Assembly (NCBI RefSeq): GCF_013466425.1
Contig: NZ_CP059165.1
Span: forward strand, 124,001-188,000
Direction of reading: 5' to 3'
DNA length: 64,000 nt
From: Mycobacterium vicinigordonae
Lineage (GTDB): Bacteria > Actinomycetota > Actinomycetes > Mycobacteriales > Mycobacteriaceae
The notes below the pieces were generated by a model. That model was not told the DNA's origin and searched no databases. It saw only the letters and a program-made list of their open reading frames with translations. Shown here one piece after another: positions 1 through 8,218 of this stretch (the stretch's first letter is position 1; each line of letters opens with the position of its first letter). The translations under genes and the position numbers were made by a program.

Positions 1-234
1 GTCATGTGACCGCCAACATGTGCATAGACGGACCGGCGCTGAAGGAAAGTGGCGATCCGGCGGCGGGCGCATCCAAATCGACCGCGCTGACGGCTCACAT
101 CGACACGATCGACAGAGGTTCGCAGCGCTAAAGCCGTTGAATCTCCTTGCTATTCACGGCCGCGTCGGCCCATCAATGCCTCGGCGCTCACGTACGAAGA
201 CTGCGAGCGTGGCAACGCCTCGGTCGCAATTAGC

Positions 235-906
235 CTAGGAAGACCGGCGATGACCGCGTCCGGAGGCGCGAGTGCTCTTGCGTGGGCCCCTGGGTAGATT
301 TAGTAATGAGATAGTCGTTTCGGCAATCTGCTCGGCCGTCACCTTGTCGGCTGGTCGGTACCAGCGGCATACCCAGATCAGCATGCCAAGCATCAGACGG
401 GTGGCGATCACAGGGTCGCTCTTCTCCAAGTATCCCGCATCCATGCAGTCGCTGACGACGCGGGCCCAACGCCTCTCAAACTGTCTGGTCCATTTCCGCC
501 AGCGACGGTATACATCGGTCGGGAGGCCTCCCCCGCCGAAAAACACCGGTAGATAATGGCGCATCTGGATGACACCCTCCGCCTGCAACCTGATCATCGC
601 CGGGAGCTGCGCACCTGGGTCCGTTTCTTCGGCGAGCACTCGCTCAATCCCAACGGTCAACTCGCGTGCGCTGCGCTCGAACAGTATTCCCAAGAGATCT
701 GCCTTAGTTGGGACTGTGCGATAGAGAGTCGCCCTGGAGACCGATAACCTGTCCGCGGTCCGCGCGATCGATACCGCCTCGATACCGCCCTCAGCAAACA
801 ACGCGGCTACGGCGTCTGCAACCGCGTCACGATCGATCTGCCGGCGCGGACGGCCACGAGGACGTCGCGTATCGTCGTCGTCACCTGTCGAATTGTTGAC
901 CGCCAC
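235..906 (-). CDS. TetR/AcrR family transcriptional regulator
   Basis: A 223-residue TetR-type repressor. A basic Arg-rich arm precedes the N-terminal helix-turn-helix (about residues 28-72, recognition part RLSVSRATLYR). The remainder is the helical ligand/dimer domain, whose ligand cannot be inferred. The GTG start at 906 is preceded by GGAGG with a five-base gap. It is last in a minus-strand row, but a 340-bp gap holding a 14-bp palindrome separates it from the MPT51-like gene, so it probably has its own, perhaps autoregulated, promoter. It is the only TetR protein in the window and therefore a candidate (inference only) for the repressor of the TGAGAC-type sites found further right. Confidence 0.9.
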   Translation of the reverse strand: MAVNNSTGDDDDTRRPRGRPRRQIDRDAVADAVAALFAEGGIEAVSIARTADRLSVSRATLYRTVPTKADLLGILFERSARELTVGIERVLAEETDPGAQLPAMIRLQAEGVIQMRHYLPVFFGGGGLPTDVYRRWRKWTRQFERRWARVVSDCMDAGYLEKSDPVIATRLMLGMLIWVCRWYRPADKVTAEQIAETTISLLNLPRGPRKSTRASGRGHRRSS

Positions 907-1246
907 TCACGCCTCCATCCGTAGCGCCCGCCGAACGAGAACATTACGCGAGGAAGCGACCACACCCACCTCGAGCCAGAGTGTTTTGCTTGCAGGCCTG
1001 GGTGTCTAGGAGGTACGAAATCCGAGATCGATCTCGTGGATCCGTCGCGCCAAGTTGAGCGGACTGCTACTCGTGTAGGGCCCGCCACCGGCGAGCGTCG
1101 TCCGTGGGGTGTCTGCTTAACTCGCGGTTAGCGGTCTGTAGTCAACGGGGGAACGACACGACAGTTGAACGCATTCGGTCTCGACTTTCGCCACGGGAAC
1201 GATCGATGCGTTCGTCACGCCGGGCTCGTGGTACTAAAGCCAAGTA
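907..1246. other. Gene-free stretch with one palindrome
   Basis: There is no credible gene between the TetR gene and the MPT51-like gene. The only structure seen is the 14-bp palindrome at 1023-1036, listed separately. The stretch presumably carries the TetR promoter. Confidence 0.5.
1023..1036. promoter_or_regulatory. 14-bp perfect palindrome upstream of the TetR gene
   Basis: CGAGATCGATCTCG reads the same on both strands and lies 117 bp upstream of the TetR start. TetR proteins commonly bind palindromes of this size near their own gene, so this is a candidate operator. Its half-site CGAGAT resembles the TGAGAC/TGAGAT half-sites of the promoters at 20.9-32.5 kb, but the spacing differs (2 instead of 5). 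Confidence 0.4.
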
Positions 1247-2164
1247 TTAGCGAATTGCGCTGGCGACGTCGCCGGCCATCGCGCTTAGCTGTGCTGCCCA
1301 CGTGCCCCAGCCATGATCGCCGCTCGTTGGAAAGTCGAAGTGACCGTTGGTGCCACCGATAGTGCGGTATTGGGTGTAGAAGGATCGGTTGCTACCTTGA
1401 GCTTGATCGGCATACCCGATCATGCTCGCCGGATCGCTTGCGGTGAGTGTCTGAGGGGAGAAAACCCACAGCCTCGTGCCGTTGTCGATTAGCAATTGAC
1501 AATGGACGTAGGGGTCGTGCCACTTCCACCTGCCGAGCTGGGCGGCACCCCACATCAGATTCGTATCCGCGTCGCCGTACCGCATCATGCCGTCATGCAG
1601 GGCGCCGTTGATCGCAGTACTCGACGGGTACAAGAATCCCGACATCGAGCCGGCGTAACGAAAGCGGTCCGGGTGAAACTCAGCAAGTGTGATCGCTGCC
1701 GTGCCGCCCTGTGAAGCGCCGACGACGGCGTGTCCCCCAGCCGCGACACCCTTGTTGGCTGCAAGCCAGTCTGGCAACTCACTGGAAAGAAACGTCTCCC
1801 ACTGTTTACTGCCGTCTTGCTCCCAGTCGGTGAAGAGGCTGTAGGCGCCACCCGCTGGGGCTACGACAGATACCCCCTTACCGGCGAAGGCGTTCATCCC
1901 ATTGCCCACCGTTACCCAGTTGCTAATGTCCGGCGCCGCGTTGAAGGCATCGAGCAGGAACACCGCATGCGGTCCTCCCGCCCGGAAAGCGACCGGGATA
2001 TCACGACCCATCGCCGCCGACGGAACCACCAGATACTCAACGGGGTCGGCCTTTGCGCGCGCCGCGTGCCACATGCACAGCGTTAGAGCCAGCGCCAGTA
2101 CCATCCTTAGGATGCCGACCGCCCTTCTTGTGGCTAGAACCCTGCACCGGTTCAATGGTGACAT
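1247..2164 (-). CDS. MPT51/FbpD-like secreted antigen 85-family protein
   Basis: A 305-residue secreted alpha/beta-hydrolase-fold protein of the antigen 85 family, closest to MPT51 (FbpD), with blocks such as VPSAAMGRDIPVAF and QDGSKQW. A signal peptide covers about residues 1-40. Antigen 85A-C are trehalose mycolyltransferases, whereas MPT51 is known as non-catalytic because its nucleophile and His are replaced. Here Ser151 (GASQGG, codon TCA at 1712-1714) and His284 (SGDHGW) occupy those positions. The region that carries the antigen 85 Glu reads DPASMIG, as in MPT51, so the acid seems absent. Activity is therefore uncertain. The gene follows the KSTD-like operon on the same strand after 150 bp. 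Confidence 0.9.
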   Translation of the reverse strand: MSPLNRCRVLATRRAVGILRMVLALALTLCMWHAARAKADPVEYLVVPSAAMGRDIPVAFRAGGPHAVFLLDAFNAAPDISNWVTVGNGMNAFAGKGVSVVAPAGGAYSLFTDWEQDGSKQWETFLSSELPDWLAANKGVAAGGHAVVGASQGGTAAITLAEFHPDRFRYAGSMSGFLYPSSTAINGALHDGMMRYGDADTNLMWGAAQLGRWKWHDPYVHCQLLIDNGTRLWVFSPQTLTASDPASMIGYADQAQGSNRSFYTQYRTIGGTNGHFDFPTSGDHGWGTWAAQLSAMAGDVASAIR

Positions 2165-2314
2165 ATCTGAATTCGCCTCTCAAACAGCTGATTTCGGGGA
2201 TGCCGAATTGCGGCCGGCCCGGATTCGACTTGCTTCAGCGAACCCAGCACGCATTTTGTGTCGTGCTGCTCATATGTCTCTCGCCACGGCATCGACGGAT
2301 GATGTTGTAGGCAA

Positions 2315-4132
2315 TCAATTTTGCGGATTGCCGAACTCCGGGGCATGATCCACAGAGGGCGGCGGCTGTCCCGTCGCGGGCCTAAAGCGAGCGGAAGGTG
2401 GAGCGGCGGCTATAGCGGGTTGGCCGCTAGCCCCGCTGCCTGACTTGACCTGGCGTGCACAGTGGTTGGCTGCGGCGTAGCCCGCCACCATTGCTGATCC
2501 GATCGTCGCGCCAGGACCGGGATAGGTATCGCCCATAACTCCGGCGGATGAATTTCCAGCCGCATACAAGCCTTCGACTACCGAGCCATCCGGCCGGAGA
2601 ACGCGGGAGTGCTCGTCGATGTCCAGGCCCCCCTTCGTACTAAGGTCACCAGGGCACATCCGTATCGCGTAAAACGGCGGCTTGTCGACTGGGCCAAGGT
2701 TGTCACGCAACTGCGTGGGATCGCCGTAAAATCGATCGTAGAAACTCTCGCCGCGGTGGAACAAGTGATCACGGCCAGCGTTCGCGTCGCGGTTAAATCG
2801 CTCAATCGTGGCGGCTAGCGACTCAGCGGAAACGTCAATCGCAGAGGCGAGAGCTTCCCAACTCTTGGCCCGTCTCATATAGCCCTTCTCGTACCAGGAG
2901 CGGGGGAAGGGCTGGTGCGGCATGATGCCGAAAAAGATGTAACGATTCTTCGCGCGCTGATCGAAAATCAACCAGGACGGAGACGTACGTGGACCGTCCG
3001 GCCCCTCGTCTTGGTCGTACATCTCGGCCCAGAAGTCGTCGTAGGAGACGGCTTCATTGCCATAACGCTCGCCTTGGTTGTTGACGATTAACGTACCCGG
3101 TAGTCCGCGTTCGCTCAGGACGATAAGCGGACGAGCTTCGTGTCCGGCCAACGGAACAACGACAGTCGGCATGCCCCACGCACGGTCCATCCGCGCTACT
3201 GCCGCGCCAACGGTTATTCCGGCGAGAATTCCAGATCCATCCTGACCGTCGTCCGGCGCTAGGCTCCAGTCGGCCCGGGTTGGTTGCCTCATATATTTGT
3301 CGCGCATCTCCTGGTTCTTGCTGAAGCCTCCGGCCGCGATGACTACGCCACATCGCGCGAGAATGAGCTTGCGCTTACCGGCGATACGAACCTGGGCACC
3401 CACAACCCGGCCGTCCTCGACGAAGAGTTCCTCTAGGGGCGTGGAGTAGGCAATCAGAACGCCTTCATCGCGCAGGGCGAGGCGCAACCGCGCGGCGAGG
3501 GCTTGTCCAATACTGAGCAGTTGCTGCCCGCGAGCGCGAGCAACGAGCGACCGCCAAAACACCTGGGCCGCTTTGACTCTACCGGCATTGGTCCGCATCA
3601 TCATGTTGAGCGCTACATAATCCTCGAGGGTCACCGTCAATCCTTTGACCTCCATGGTCGGTGAGGGCGGCCGTAAGCGGCTGAGTTCAGGGCCCAGCAG
3701 GTTGCCATCGATCATGCGAGCCTCGATAGACCGACCCTCCGGCCTACCTCCAGGTTCCTCGGGCCGGTAGTCCGGGATTGAAACTGGGCTCCACCGAATC
3801 CATTTCGTGGCCTCGTCGAATTCGCTGACCATCGCCAAGCCATCACGAATGTATGCGTCACGACGTAGGTCGCTGACTGTGTCGCCAACCGTCGCCGCGA
3901 GGTAGGCACGCCCGGCCTCGAACGTGTCTATGTCGCCCGTTGCTGCACAGTACTTGTTACCCGGAATCCAAATCGCTCCACCGGAGATCGCGGTCGCGCC
4001 GCCAAAGTACTCCGTCGCTTCAACCACCACGGTGGACAGGCCTCGAAGCGCGGAAGTCAGCGCGGCGGTCATCCCTGCCGCACCCGAGCCCACAACGATT
4101 ACGTCATAGGCGTCCTGCAGAGGGATAGCCAT
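2315..4132 (-). CDS. FAD-dependent 3-ketosteroid delta1-dehydrogenase-like protein
   Basis: A 605-residue flavoprotein of the fumarate reductase/KSTD group. The FAD-binding GSGAAG is at residues 15-20, GGATAISGG at 44-52, and the C-terminal block KPPFYAIRMCPGDLSTKGGL has its Tyr at 488, where KSTDs keep a catalytic Tyr. KSTDs introduce the C1-C2 double bond of 3-ketosteroid ring A; the actual substrate is unproven. After the last conserved helix (GYAAANH) there is a Pro/Ala-rich tail of about 45 residues that the family usually lacks. AAGGAGG stands nine bases before the ATG. It is last in an operon with two Mce-associated proteins (50-bp gap to the nearer). Confidence 0.88.
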   Translation of the reverse strand: MAIPLQDAYDVIVVGSGAAGMTAALTSALRGLSTVVVEATEYFGGATAISGGAIWIPGNKYCAATGDIDTFEAGRAYLAATVGDTVSDLRRDAYIRDGLAMVSEFDEATKWIRWSPVSIPDYRPEEPGGRPEGRSIEARMIDGNLLGPELSRLRPPSPTMEVKGLTVTLEDYVALNMMMRTNAGRVKAAQVFWRSLVARARGQQLLSIGQALAARLRLALRDEGVLIAYSTPLEELFVEDGRVVGAQVRIAGKRKLILARCGVVIAAGGFSKNQEMRDKYMRQPTRADWSLAPDDGQDGSGILAGITVGAAVARMDRAWGMPTVVVPLAGHEARPLIVLSERGLPGTLIVNNQGERYGNEAVSYDDFWAEMYDQDEGPDGPRTSPSWLIFDQRAKNRYIFFGIMPHQPFPRSWYEKGYMRRAKSWEALASAIDVSAESLAATIERFNRDANAGRDHLFHRGESFYDRFYGDPTQLRDNLGPVDKPPFYAIRMCPGDLSTKGGLDIDEHSRVLRPDGSVVEGLYAAGNSSAGVMGDTYPGPGATIGSAMVAGYAAANHCARQVKSGSGASGQPAIAAAPPSARFRPATGQPPPSVDHAPEFGNPQN

Positions 4133-4182
4133 GATCGGGACCTCCTTAACTCGTGCTCGGCTGGCAGATCTGCACAGAAGAG

Positions 4183-4848
4183 CTAGATTGGATCGAATTG
4201 GGCGATGAGCCAGCGACCTTGAACTTTGTCGAGGGTGACCCGCACGCTCGAGGCGGTGTTGGTCGGCGGGTCTTCGCCGATCACGACGGTCTGGTTTACG
4301 AAGACCAAGACCTGTGCATGGTCGGCAGACGCGGCCAGGGGAGATGCCGCAGACACCTGGGCGGTTGCCGATATCTTCTTTTGACGCGAGCCGGGAATCA
4401 CTACGTCGTGAACGAGGGACGTGTAGGCGTCCTTGAACTTCGACGTTAGTAGATCCCGAGCTGCGTTTAGATCACTCTCAACGGTCTCCGCCTTGTAGGA
4501 CAACAACTTAACGGTGCTAGTGCTGGCGACACGCGTCGCTTCGGCCGCTCCCAGTTGCCCCGAGCGGAATGAACTATCCTGCCATTTGAGATATCCGGCG
4601 CCGATTGTCAGGATCATCACCAGGCCTGGAAGTAGTCCATACGCAACGACCCGATTCCACGAGGTCCGACCGAAGGGGCGAAGCGCTGACTTAGCGTGTC
4701 CGGAATCTGCACACTCTGGGTTCGGTACATCCGGTTCGTCGAAATCGATTGGAGCTTCGACGGTCTCGGTGTCCCTATCTTCAGCACTCGATTGCGGGTC
4801 AGCCTGTGATGATGCCGAGTCGGTGACACATTCAGTCGTCAGCGGCAT
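4183..4848 (-). CDS. Mce-associated membrane protein (first of pair)
   Basis: A 221-residue protein with an acidic, disordered N-terminal third, one membrane helix (AYGLLPGLVMILTIGAGYL, about residues 66-88) and a C-terminal extracytoplasmic domain. That domain has the Mce-associated pattern TVKLLSYKAETVESDLNAA and ends LDKVQGRWLIAQFDPI. Mas proteins are known to stabilise or assist Mce lipid-import complexes. No mce genes lie in this window, so this is an orphan pair. ATG at 4848 was preferred over TTG at 4860; neither has a strong ribosome site. It sits 32-50 bp from its neighbours, consistent with one transcript from 5564 to 2315. Confidence 0.85.
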   Translation of the reverse strand: MPLTTECVTDSASSQADPQSSAEDRDTETVEAPIDFDEPDVPNPECADSGHAKSALRPFGRTSWNRVVAYGLLPGLVMILTIGAGYLKWQDSSFRSGQLGAAEATRVASTSTVKLLSYKAETVESDLNAARDLLTSKFKDAYTSLVHDVVIPGSRQKKISATAQVSAASPLAASADHAQVLVFVNQTVVIGEDPPTNTASSVRVTLDKVQGRWLIAQFDPI

Positions 4849-4892
4849 AGTAAAATCCAATCGGGGATAGTTATATACGGCGTTGAATCGTG

Positions 4893-5564
4893 TTACGGCA
4901 CGAACTGCACGTCGGAGACCTTAAAGTCGCCGCCTTGCCTCACCACATCGAGGCGCATGCGCCACCTGCGTGGTTCGGGTTCGGGTGTTCCGTTCAATGA
5001 CGTCTTGACTGACACCGCTACGAGGACTCGTGCCAGGTCGCCAGATTGCGATTCCAATCCGGCGGCTTCGATCGTCCCCTGAGATGTTGACTGGGCCTGC
5101 TTCACTACCTCAGCAAATGGCTTCGATCGGTTCTGGAAATCGTCGTGAAAGCTGCCCGTGGAGGATTCCAAGATTCGTTGCAGGTTGGAATCGATTTCGG
5201 TGTAGCTGATTGTGGTCAGGGCCTGCGCGACTTTTCGGCCAGCCGCGATGAAATGGTTGCGCTGGTCGTCGGCACGGTGTGCGTTATAGCTGCGGTACCC
5301 TAACCAACCTGTCAGGCTGCCCACGGCGATCACTCCGATGACTCCTGCGATCATTGCCGTTCGCGCGCCTGTGTACCGATGATCCGGATCGCGGTTGCAG
5401 ACGTCAAGATCGGCTTCGCAGTTGTCATCGGCTGCGCAGTTGTCTTTGCCCGACTCCGCTTCAACCGTGTCATCCATCGCTTCATCGCTAGTGGTCGGAA
5501 CGCCAGGGTCTAACTGCGAAATTTCGTCTAGCTGGTGTCCAACGCCGTCAGCCTGAGCTTCCAC
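4893..5564 (-). CDS. Mce-associated membrane protein (second of pair)
   Basis: A 223-residue Mas-type protein with an acidic N-terminus containing several Cys, one transmembrane helix (MIAGVIGVIAVGSLTGWLGY), then the extracytoplasmic NTF2-like Mas domain (ALTTISYTEIDSNLQRI near its start, GGDFKVSDVQFVP at the end). I chose GTG at 5564 because GGGAGG lies five bases upstream; ATGs at 5603 and 5597 lack such a site. It is the first gene of the putative operon with the other Mas protein and the KSTD-like flavoprotein, suggesting uptake coupled to oxidation of a lipid such as a sterol (inference). Confidence 0.85.
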   Translation of the reverse strand: MEAQADGVGHQLDEISQLDPGVPTTSDEAMDDTVEAESGKDNCAADDNCEADLDVCNRDPDHRYTGARTAMIAGVIGVIAVGSLTGWLGYRSYNAHRADDQRNHFIAAGRKVAQALTTISYTEIDSNLQRILESSTGSFHDDFQNRSKPFAEVVKQAQSTSQGTIEAAGLESQSGDLARVLVAVSVKTSLNGTPEPEPRRWRMRLDVVRQGGDFKVSDVQFVP

Positions 5565-6238
5565 ACTTTCCTCCCAAATCCCGAGCCAGATTCGCATGCG
5601 CATGGGGTGCTTCCATCAAGGTCGATGTTTGCTCCGCGCATCTGCTGTTACCTAGTGGCAGCCAACCAGTGATGCGGCCCGGATCGCATCGAATCTTCCG
5701 AATCCGCTCTAGACAGGCTTAAGATTGCTAGCCGCCTGTCGATAACCATTTCACCCCGTACGTAGAACGATTAACGTCCCTGTTCTTGATGCAAACTCGG
5801 CAAGTTCAATGAATGGATCATCCAGGCTTAGCTGTCCAACCCCGACGCGCACCAATTCCTTTCTCGGTATACGAATATTCAGCGGTTTTGAATGCAGGTG
5901 TCTGAGTGCCCAATATTGCAGCGAGCGTGACGGACATGACAGCCGCCGGTCGTATCGTTCGGTCCACTTTTCGCAGTTGCGCAGCTAGGGGAGTCTCGGC
6001 ACGGCAACCCGACGCCCTATCGCGGATTGGGGCTACCCACCAACTTTGGTACTCCCTTGGACTTCGGCCGGGGCCAGGCGGATGGGGTTCGTGGCCGTCG
6101 GTACGCGCCTCGGCCACGTTTCGTAGAGTTTGATCCACTTTTCGCGGCGTCATTTATCGAACGCCCTTGTCCGCCACGTTGCGCGCTACATTCATACTTG
6201 TTTCCAATAGCTACTAACGCAATCGGAAGGAGAACCTC
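5565..6238. other. Divergent intergenic region, no gene seen
   Basis: 674 bases between the Mas operon (minus) and the NTF2-like gene (plus). It must hold both promoters. I see no conserved protein, RNA gene or strong inverted repeat in it. Confidence 0.45.
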
Positions 6239-6661
6239 TTGTCTGCTCCTAAAACTGACGCCTATGCGGTCATTGAGACTGCCTATAAGGCGGTGGACAC
6301 CGCATTGAGTTCTGGAGACGCGGCGCCGTTCGCGGCGCTACTCGCCGATGATGTCGTCTTGGTTGAACCAGCTAGCCATCCTTTCCCCGGCGGCCGCTGG
6401 CAGGGTAAAGATGTAGTGGTGGAAGCAGTTGGCGGCATCCTATCCTCCATTGGTCTCACGCATGTGGACCTGCAGAACATTATCGATGATGGCGAAACCG
6501 TATGCGCGATCATCGAGATCACGAGTACGAACTCTGCCGGGCAGACCTTTCGTATGCCGATGATCGAAAAGTGGAATGTCAAGGACGGCAAGATTATTCA
6601 TATCGAGCCGTATTATCACGACATTCCAGCCCTTAAGAGCCATATGTCTGCAACAAGCTGA
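6239..6661 (+). CDS. NTF2-like/SnoaL-like protein
   Basis: A 140-residue protein of the SnoaL/nuclear transport factor 2-like fold: an N-terminal helix (AYAVIETAYKAVDTAL), a strand pair with LADDVVLVEPASHPFPGGRW, and a C-terminal sheet ending in EKWNVKDGKIIHIEPYYHD. The fold houses ketosteroid isomerases, epoxide hydrolases and polyketide cyclases; no catalytic set can be assigned. The TTG start is supported by GGAAGGAG seven bases upstream. The related protein at 19680 sits directly behind a Baeyer-Villiger monooxygenase, so both may act on intermediates of the same pathway. Confidence 0.85.
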   Translation: MSAPKTDAYAVIETAYKAVDTALSSGDAAPFAALLADDVVLVEPASHPFPGGRWQGKDVVVEAVGGILSSIGLTHVDLQNIIDDGETVCAIIEITSTNSAGQTFRMPMIEKWNVKDGKIIHIEPYYHDIPALKSHMSATS

Positions 6662-6672
6662 GACCCAGGTCT
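6661..6672. repeat. Short inverted repeat after the NTF2-like gene
   Basis: AGACC-CA-GGTCT forms a five-base stem beginning in the TGA stop codon. It may be a weak terminator. It also resembles the TGAGAC/GTCTCA sites elsewhere in this half, but with four-base spacing and no adjoining -10, so I do not count it among them. Confidence 0.25.
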
Positions 6673-6794
6673 GAATCAACTCATTTTCCTCGGCGATCGA
6701 ATACCGCATCAGATTGGTGGGGCCCCGAGACGCGGCCGTGTCCGTGGCCACTGGATCCTGTTGTGGCGGAGATCAGAACGGCGCAAGCATCGTT

Positions 6795-6822
6795 GCCAGC
6801 GGCCAGCGGCCAGCGGCCAGCG
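6795..6822. repeat. Four tandem copies of a 7-bp unit
   Basis: GCCAGCG is repeated four times without interruption in the 295-bp gap between the NTF2-like and NmrA-like genes. Such a heptamer array is prone to slippage and could vary between strains; no function is evident. Confidence 0.8.
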
Positions 6823-6956
6823 CTCGGAGCTCTTGCAGCGCAAACCATCCGCAGCAGACCCTCTCGGGCGCCCTCGCCGGTTCCGTAAGGAGTTTTGCTC
6901 AGCACGCGCTGCCGTCGGTGAATTGATTCAGGGGTGCACACGGGAGGGCGAGGACA

Positions 6957-7874
6957 ATGGAGATTGGTCGCGTTATCATATTCGGTGCCAGTGGATTCCA
7001 GGGCCTGCCGCAGGTCCAGCTCGCTGCAGCCTCGGGCTACCAGACGCGTGCAGTCAGTCGCAACACTCAGCGGTTCGCGGCTGCCGAGTATTCGGGAGTC
7101 GAGACGGTGGTGGCGGACTATGAAGACTCCGGATCGTTGCGGGAAGCATTTGCGGACGTAGATGCCATGTTCTTCCAGGCGCCTGCATTGGGTGACACCG
7201 ATCGGCTTGCACGCCAGCTGGATAATCTAATTGCCGCCGCAACAGATGCGGGTCTGAAGTTGGCGATCATCAACTCGAGCATGTGGGCACCCGACGACCC
7301 GCCCTGCGGCGAACCGGTGTACGACGGTGTGGCCGCCATGGAGCAGCGGTTTGTGTCTTCAGGAATACCCTATGTGATATTCCGGCCCACACTATTTATG
7401 AATAATCTGCAAGGCCACTGGGTCAAGGAACAGATCATTGACGGGGTATATCCCTACTGCCACCGCGCGGACATGAAGGCCGACTGGATCTGCTTAGAGG
7501 ACGTCGCCAAGTTCATGGTCGCGGCGCTCGAACGCCCGGATCTTCTCGGTCGCAAGATTCGGATCGGCGGGCCGCAGCGTCTCACGACTCTGCAGATGCT
7601 CGAGATATTGAGCGAGGCGGTCGGCAGAACTATTGAGCACCAGTGGATTACACCACGCGAATTTGGGGAGAGTTTCTGGCGCACCTTCGGGCACACGACT
7701 GGACTGGAGCGCGAGGCTTTCGTCAACGACGTCGACAGCTTCTACACTTTCAACAACTTCGCGCCCCAGAAACCGTTCGAGTGCAACTCTATCGCCGCGG
7801 TCGAACTTATCCCGGTCGAACTCACCAGCATGCGAACCTGGGCGGAAGCACAAGATTGGACCCGCCCAAACTGA
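6957..7874 (+). CDS. NmrA-like NAD(P)-binding protein (atypical SDR)
   Basis: A 305-residue atypical short-chain dehydrogenase. The dinucleotide-binding motif GASGFQG is at residues 10-16, followed by a basic TRAVSRN segment typical of NADP binding. The middle contains INSSMWAPDD, and the C-terminal half has IRIGGPQRLTTLQMLEIL, as in NmrA/HSCARG and isoflavone-reductase-like proteins. The Tyr-x3-Lys pair of classical SDRs is not obvious, so it may be a redox sensor or a reductase. GGGAGGGCGAGG immediately precedes the ATG. It stands alone on the plus strand between the NTF2-like protein and a flavoprotein dehydrogenase. Confidence 0.85.
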   Translation: MEIGRVIIFGASGFQGLPQVQLAAASGYQTRAVSRNTQRFAAAEYSGVETVVADYEDSGSLREAFADVDAMFFQAPALGDTDRLARQLDNLIAAATDAGLKLAIINSSMWAPDDPPCGEPVYDGVAAMEQRFVSSGIPYVIFRPTLFMNNLQGHWVKEQIIDGVYPYCHRADMKADWICLEDVAKFMVAALERPDLLGRKIRIGGPQRLTTLQMLEILSEAVGRTIEHQWITPREFGESFWRTFGHTTGLEREAFVNDVDSFYTFNNFAPQKPFECNSIAAVELIPVELTSMRTWAEAQDWTRPN

Positions 7875-8218
7875 CGACTTCACATCCGGCGACCGCAGGT
7901 ATCTGAATCCTTCGACAAGGCAATCAACAGATCTTGAGCGGCCCAGCCGGGTCGATGGCGGACGTGCCGCCAACTGCGGAGCCTGGCGTTAAGAGCTGCG
8001 GCCATGCAGCACGTGAATCCTCGCTTCGCGTGACGTGCCGCGCTTCTACCGCGCTACGAGCGCCGCGGTGGCTCGTGCGAGACGAGAAGTGAACTATTCC
8101 ATGCGACAACCGGATATCGGGCGTGCTGGACCGGGTTTAGTGTCTTGACACGAAAACCATTGTGGCGCAGATGCCTCGAGCGCGCGGGAACAGACGCCGA
8201 AACGGAAGGGACAAGCGG
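7875..8218. other. Intergenic stretch with one short inverted repeat
   Basis: No gene is supported here. The only structure noted is GTGTC-TT-GACAC at 8140-8151, listed separately. Confidence 0.45.
8140..8151. promoter_or_regulatory. Inverted repeat upstream of the flavoprotein gene
   Basis: GTGTC-TT-GACAC lies 68 bp before the chosen start of the flavoprotein at 8219. It overlaps a TTGACA hexamer (8146-8151) that could be a -35 element, although no convincing -10 follows at 17-18 bp. Candidate operator only. Confidence 0.3.

Noticed and set aside
5818-6153. 111-codon minus-strand frame in the gap before the NTF2-like gene
   Set aside because: No ribosome site, no recognisable motif, Arg/Pro-rich composition typical of frames read opposite to GC-rich DNA.
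6659-6674. TGAGAC-N4-GTCTGA as another operator copy
   Set aside because: Spacing is four instead of five, no -10 adjoins it, and it lies on the end of a coding region; better read as a small stem.
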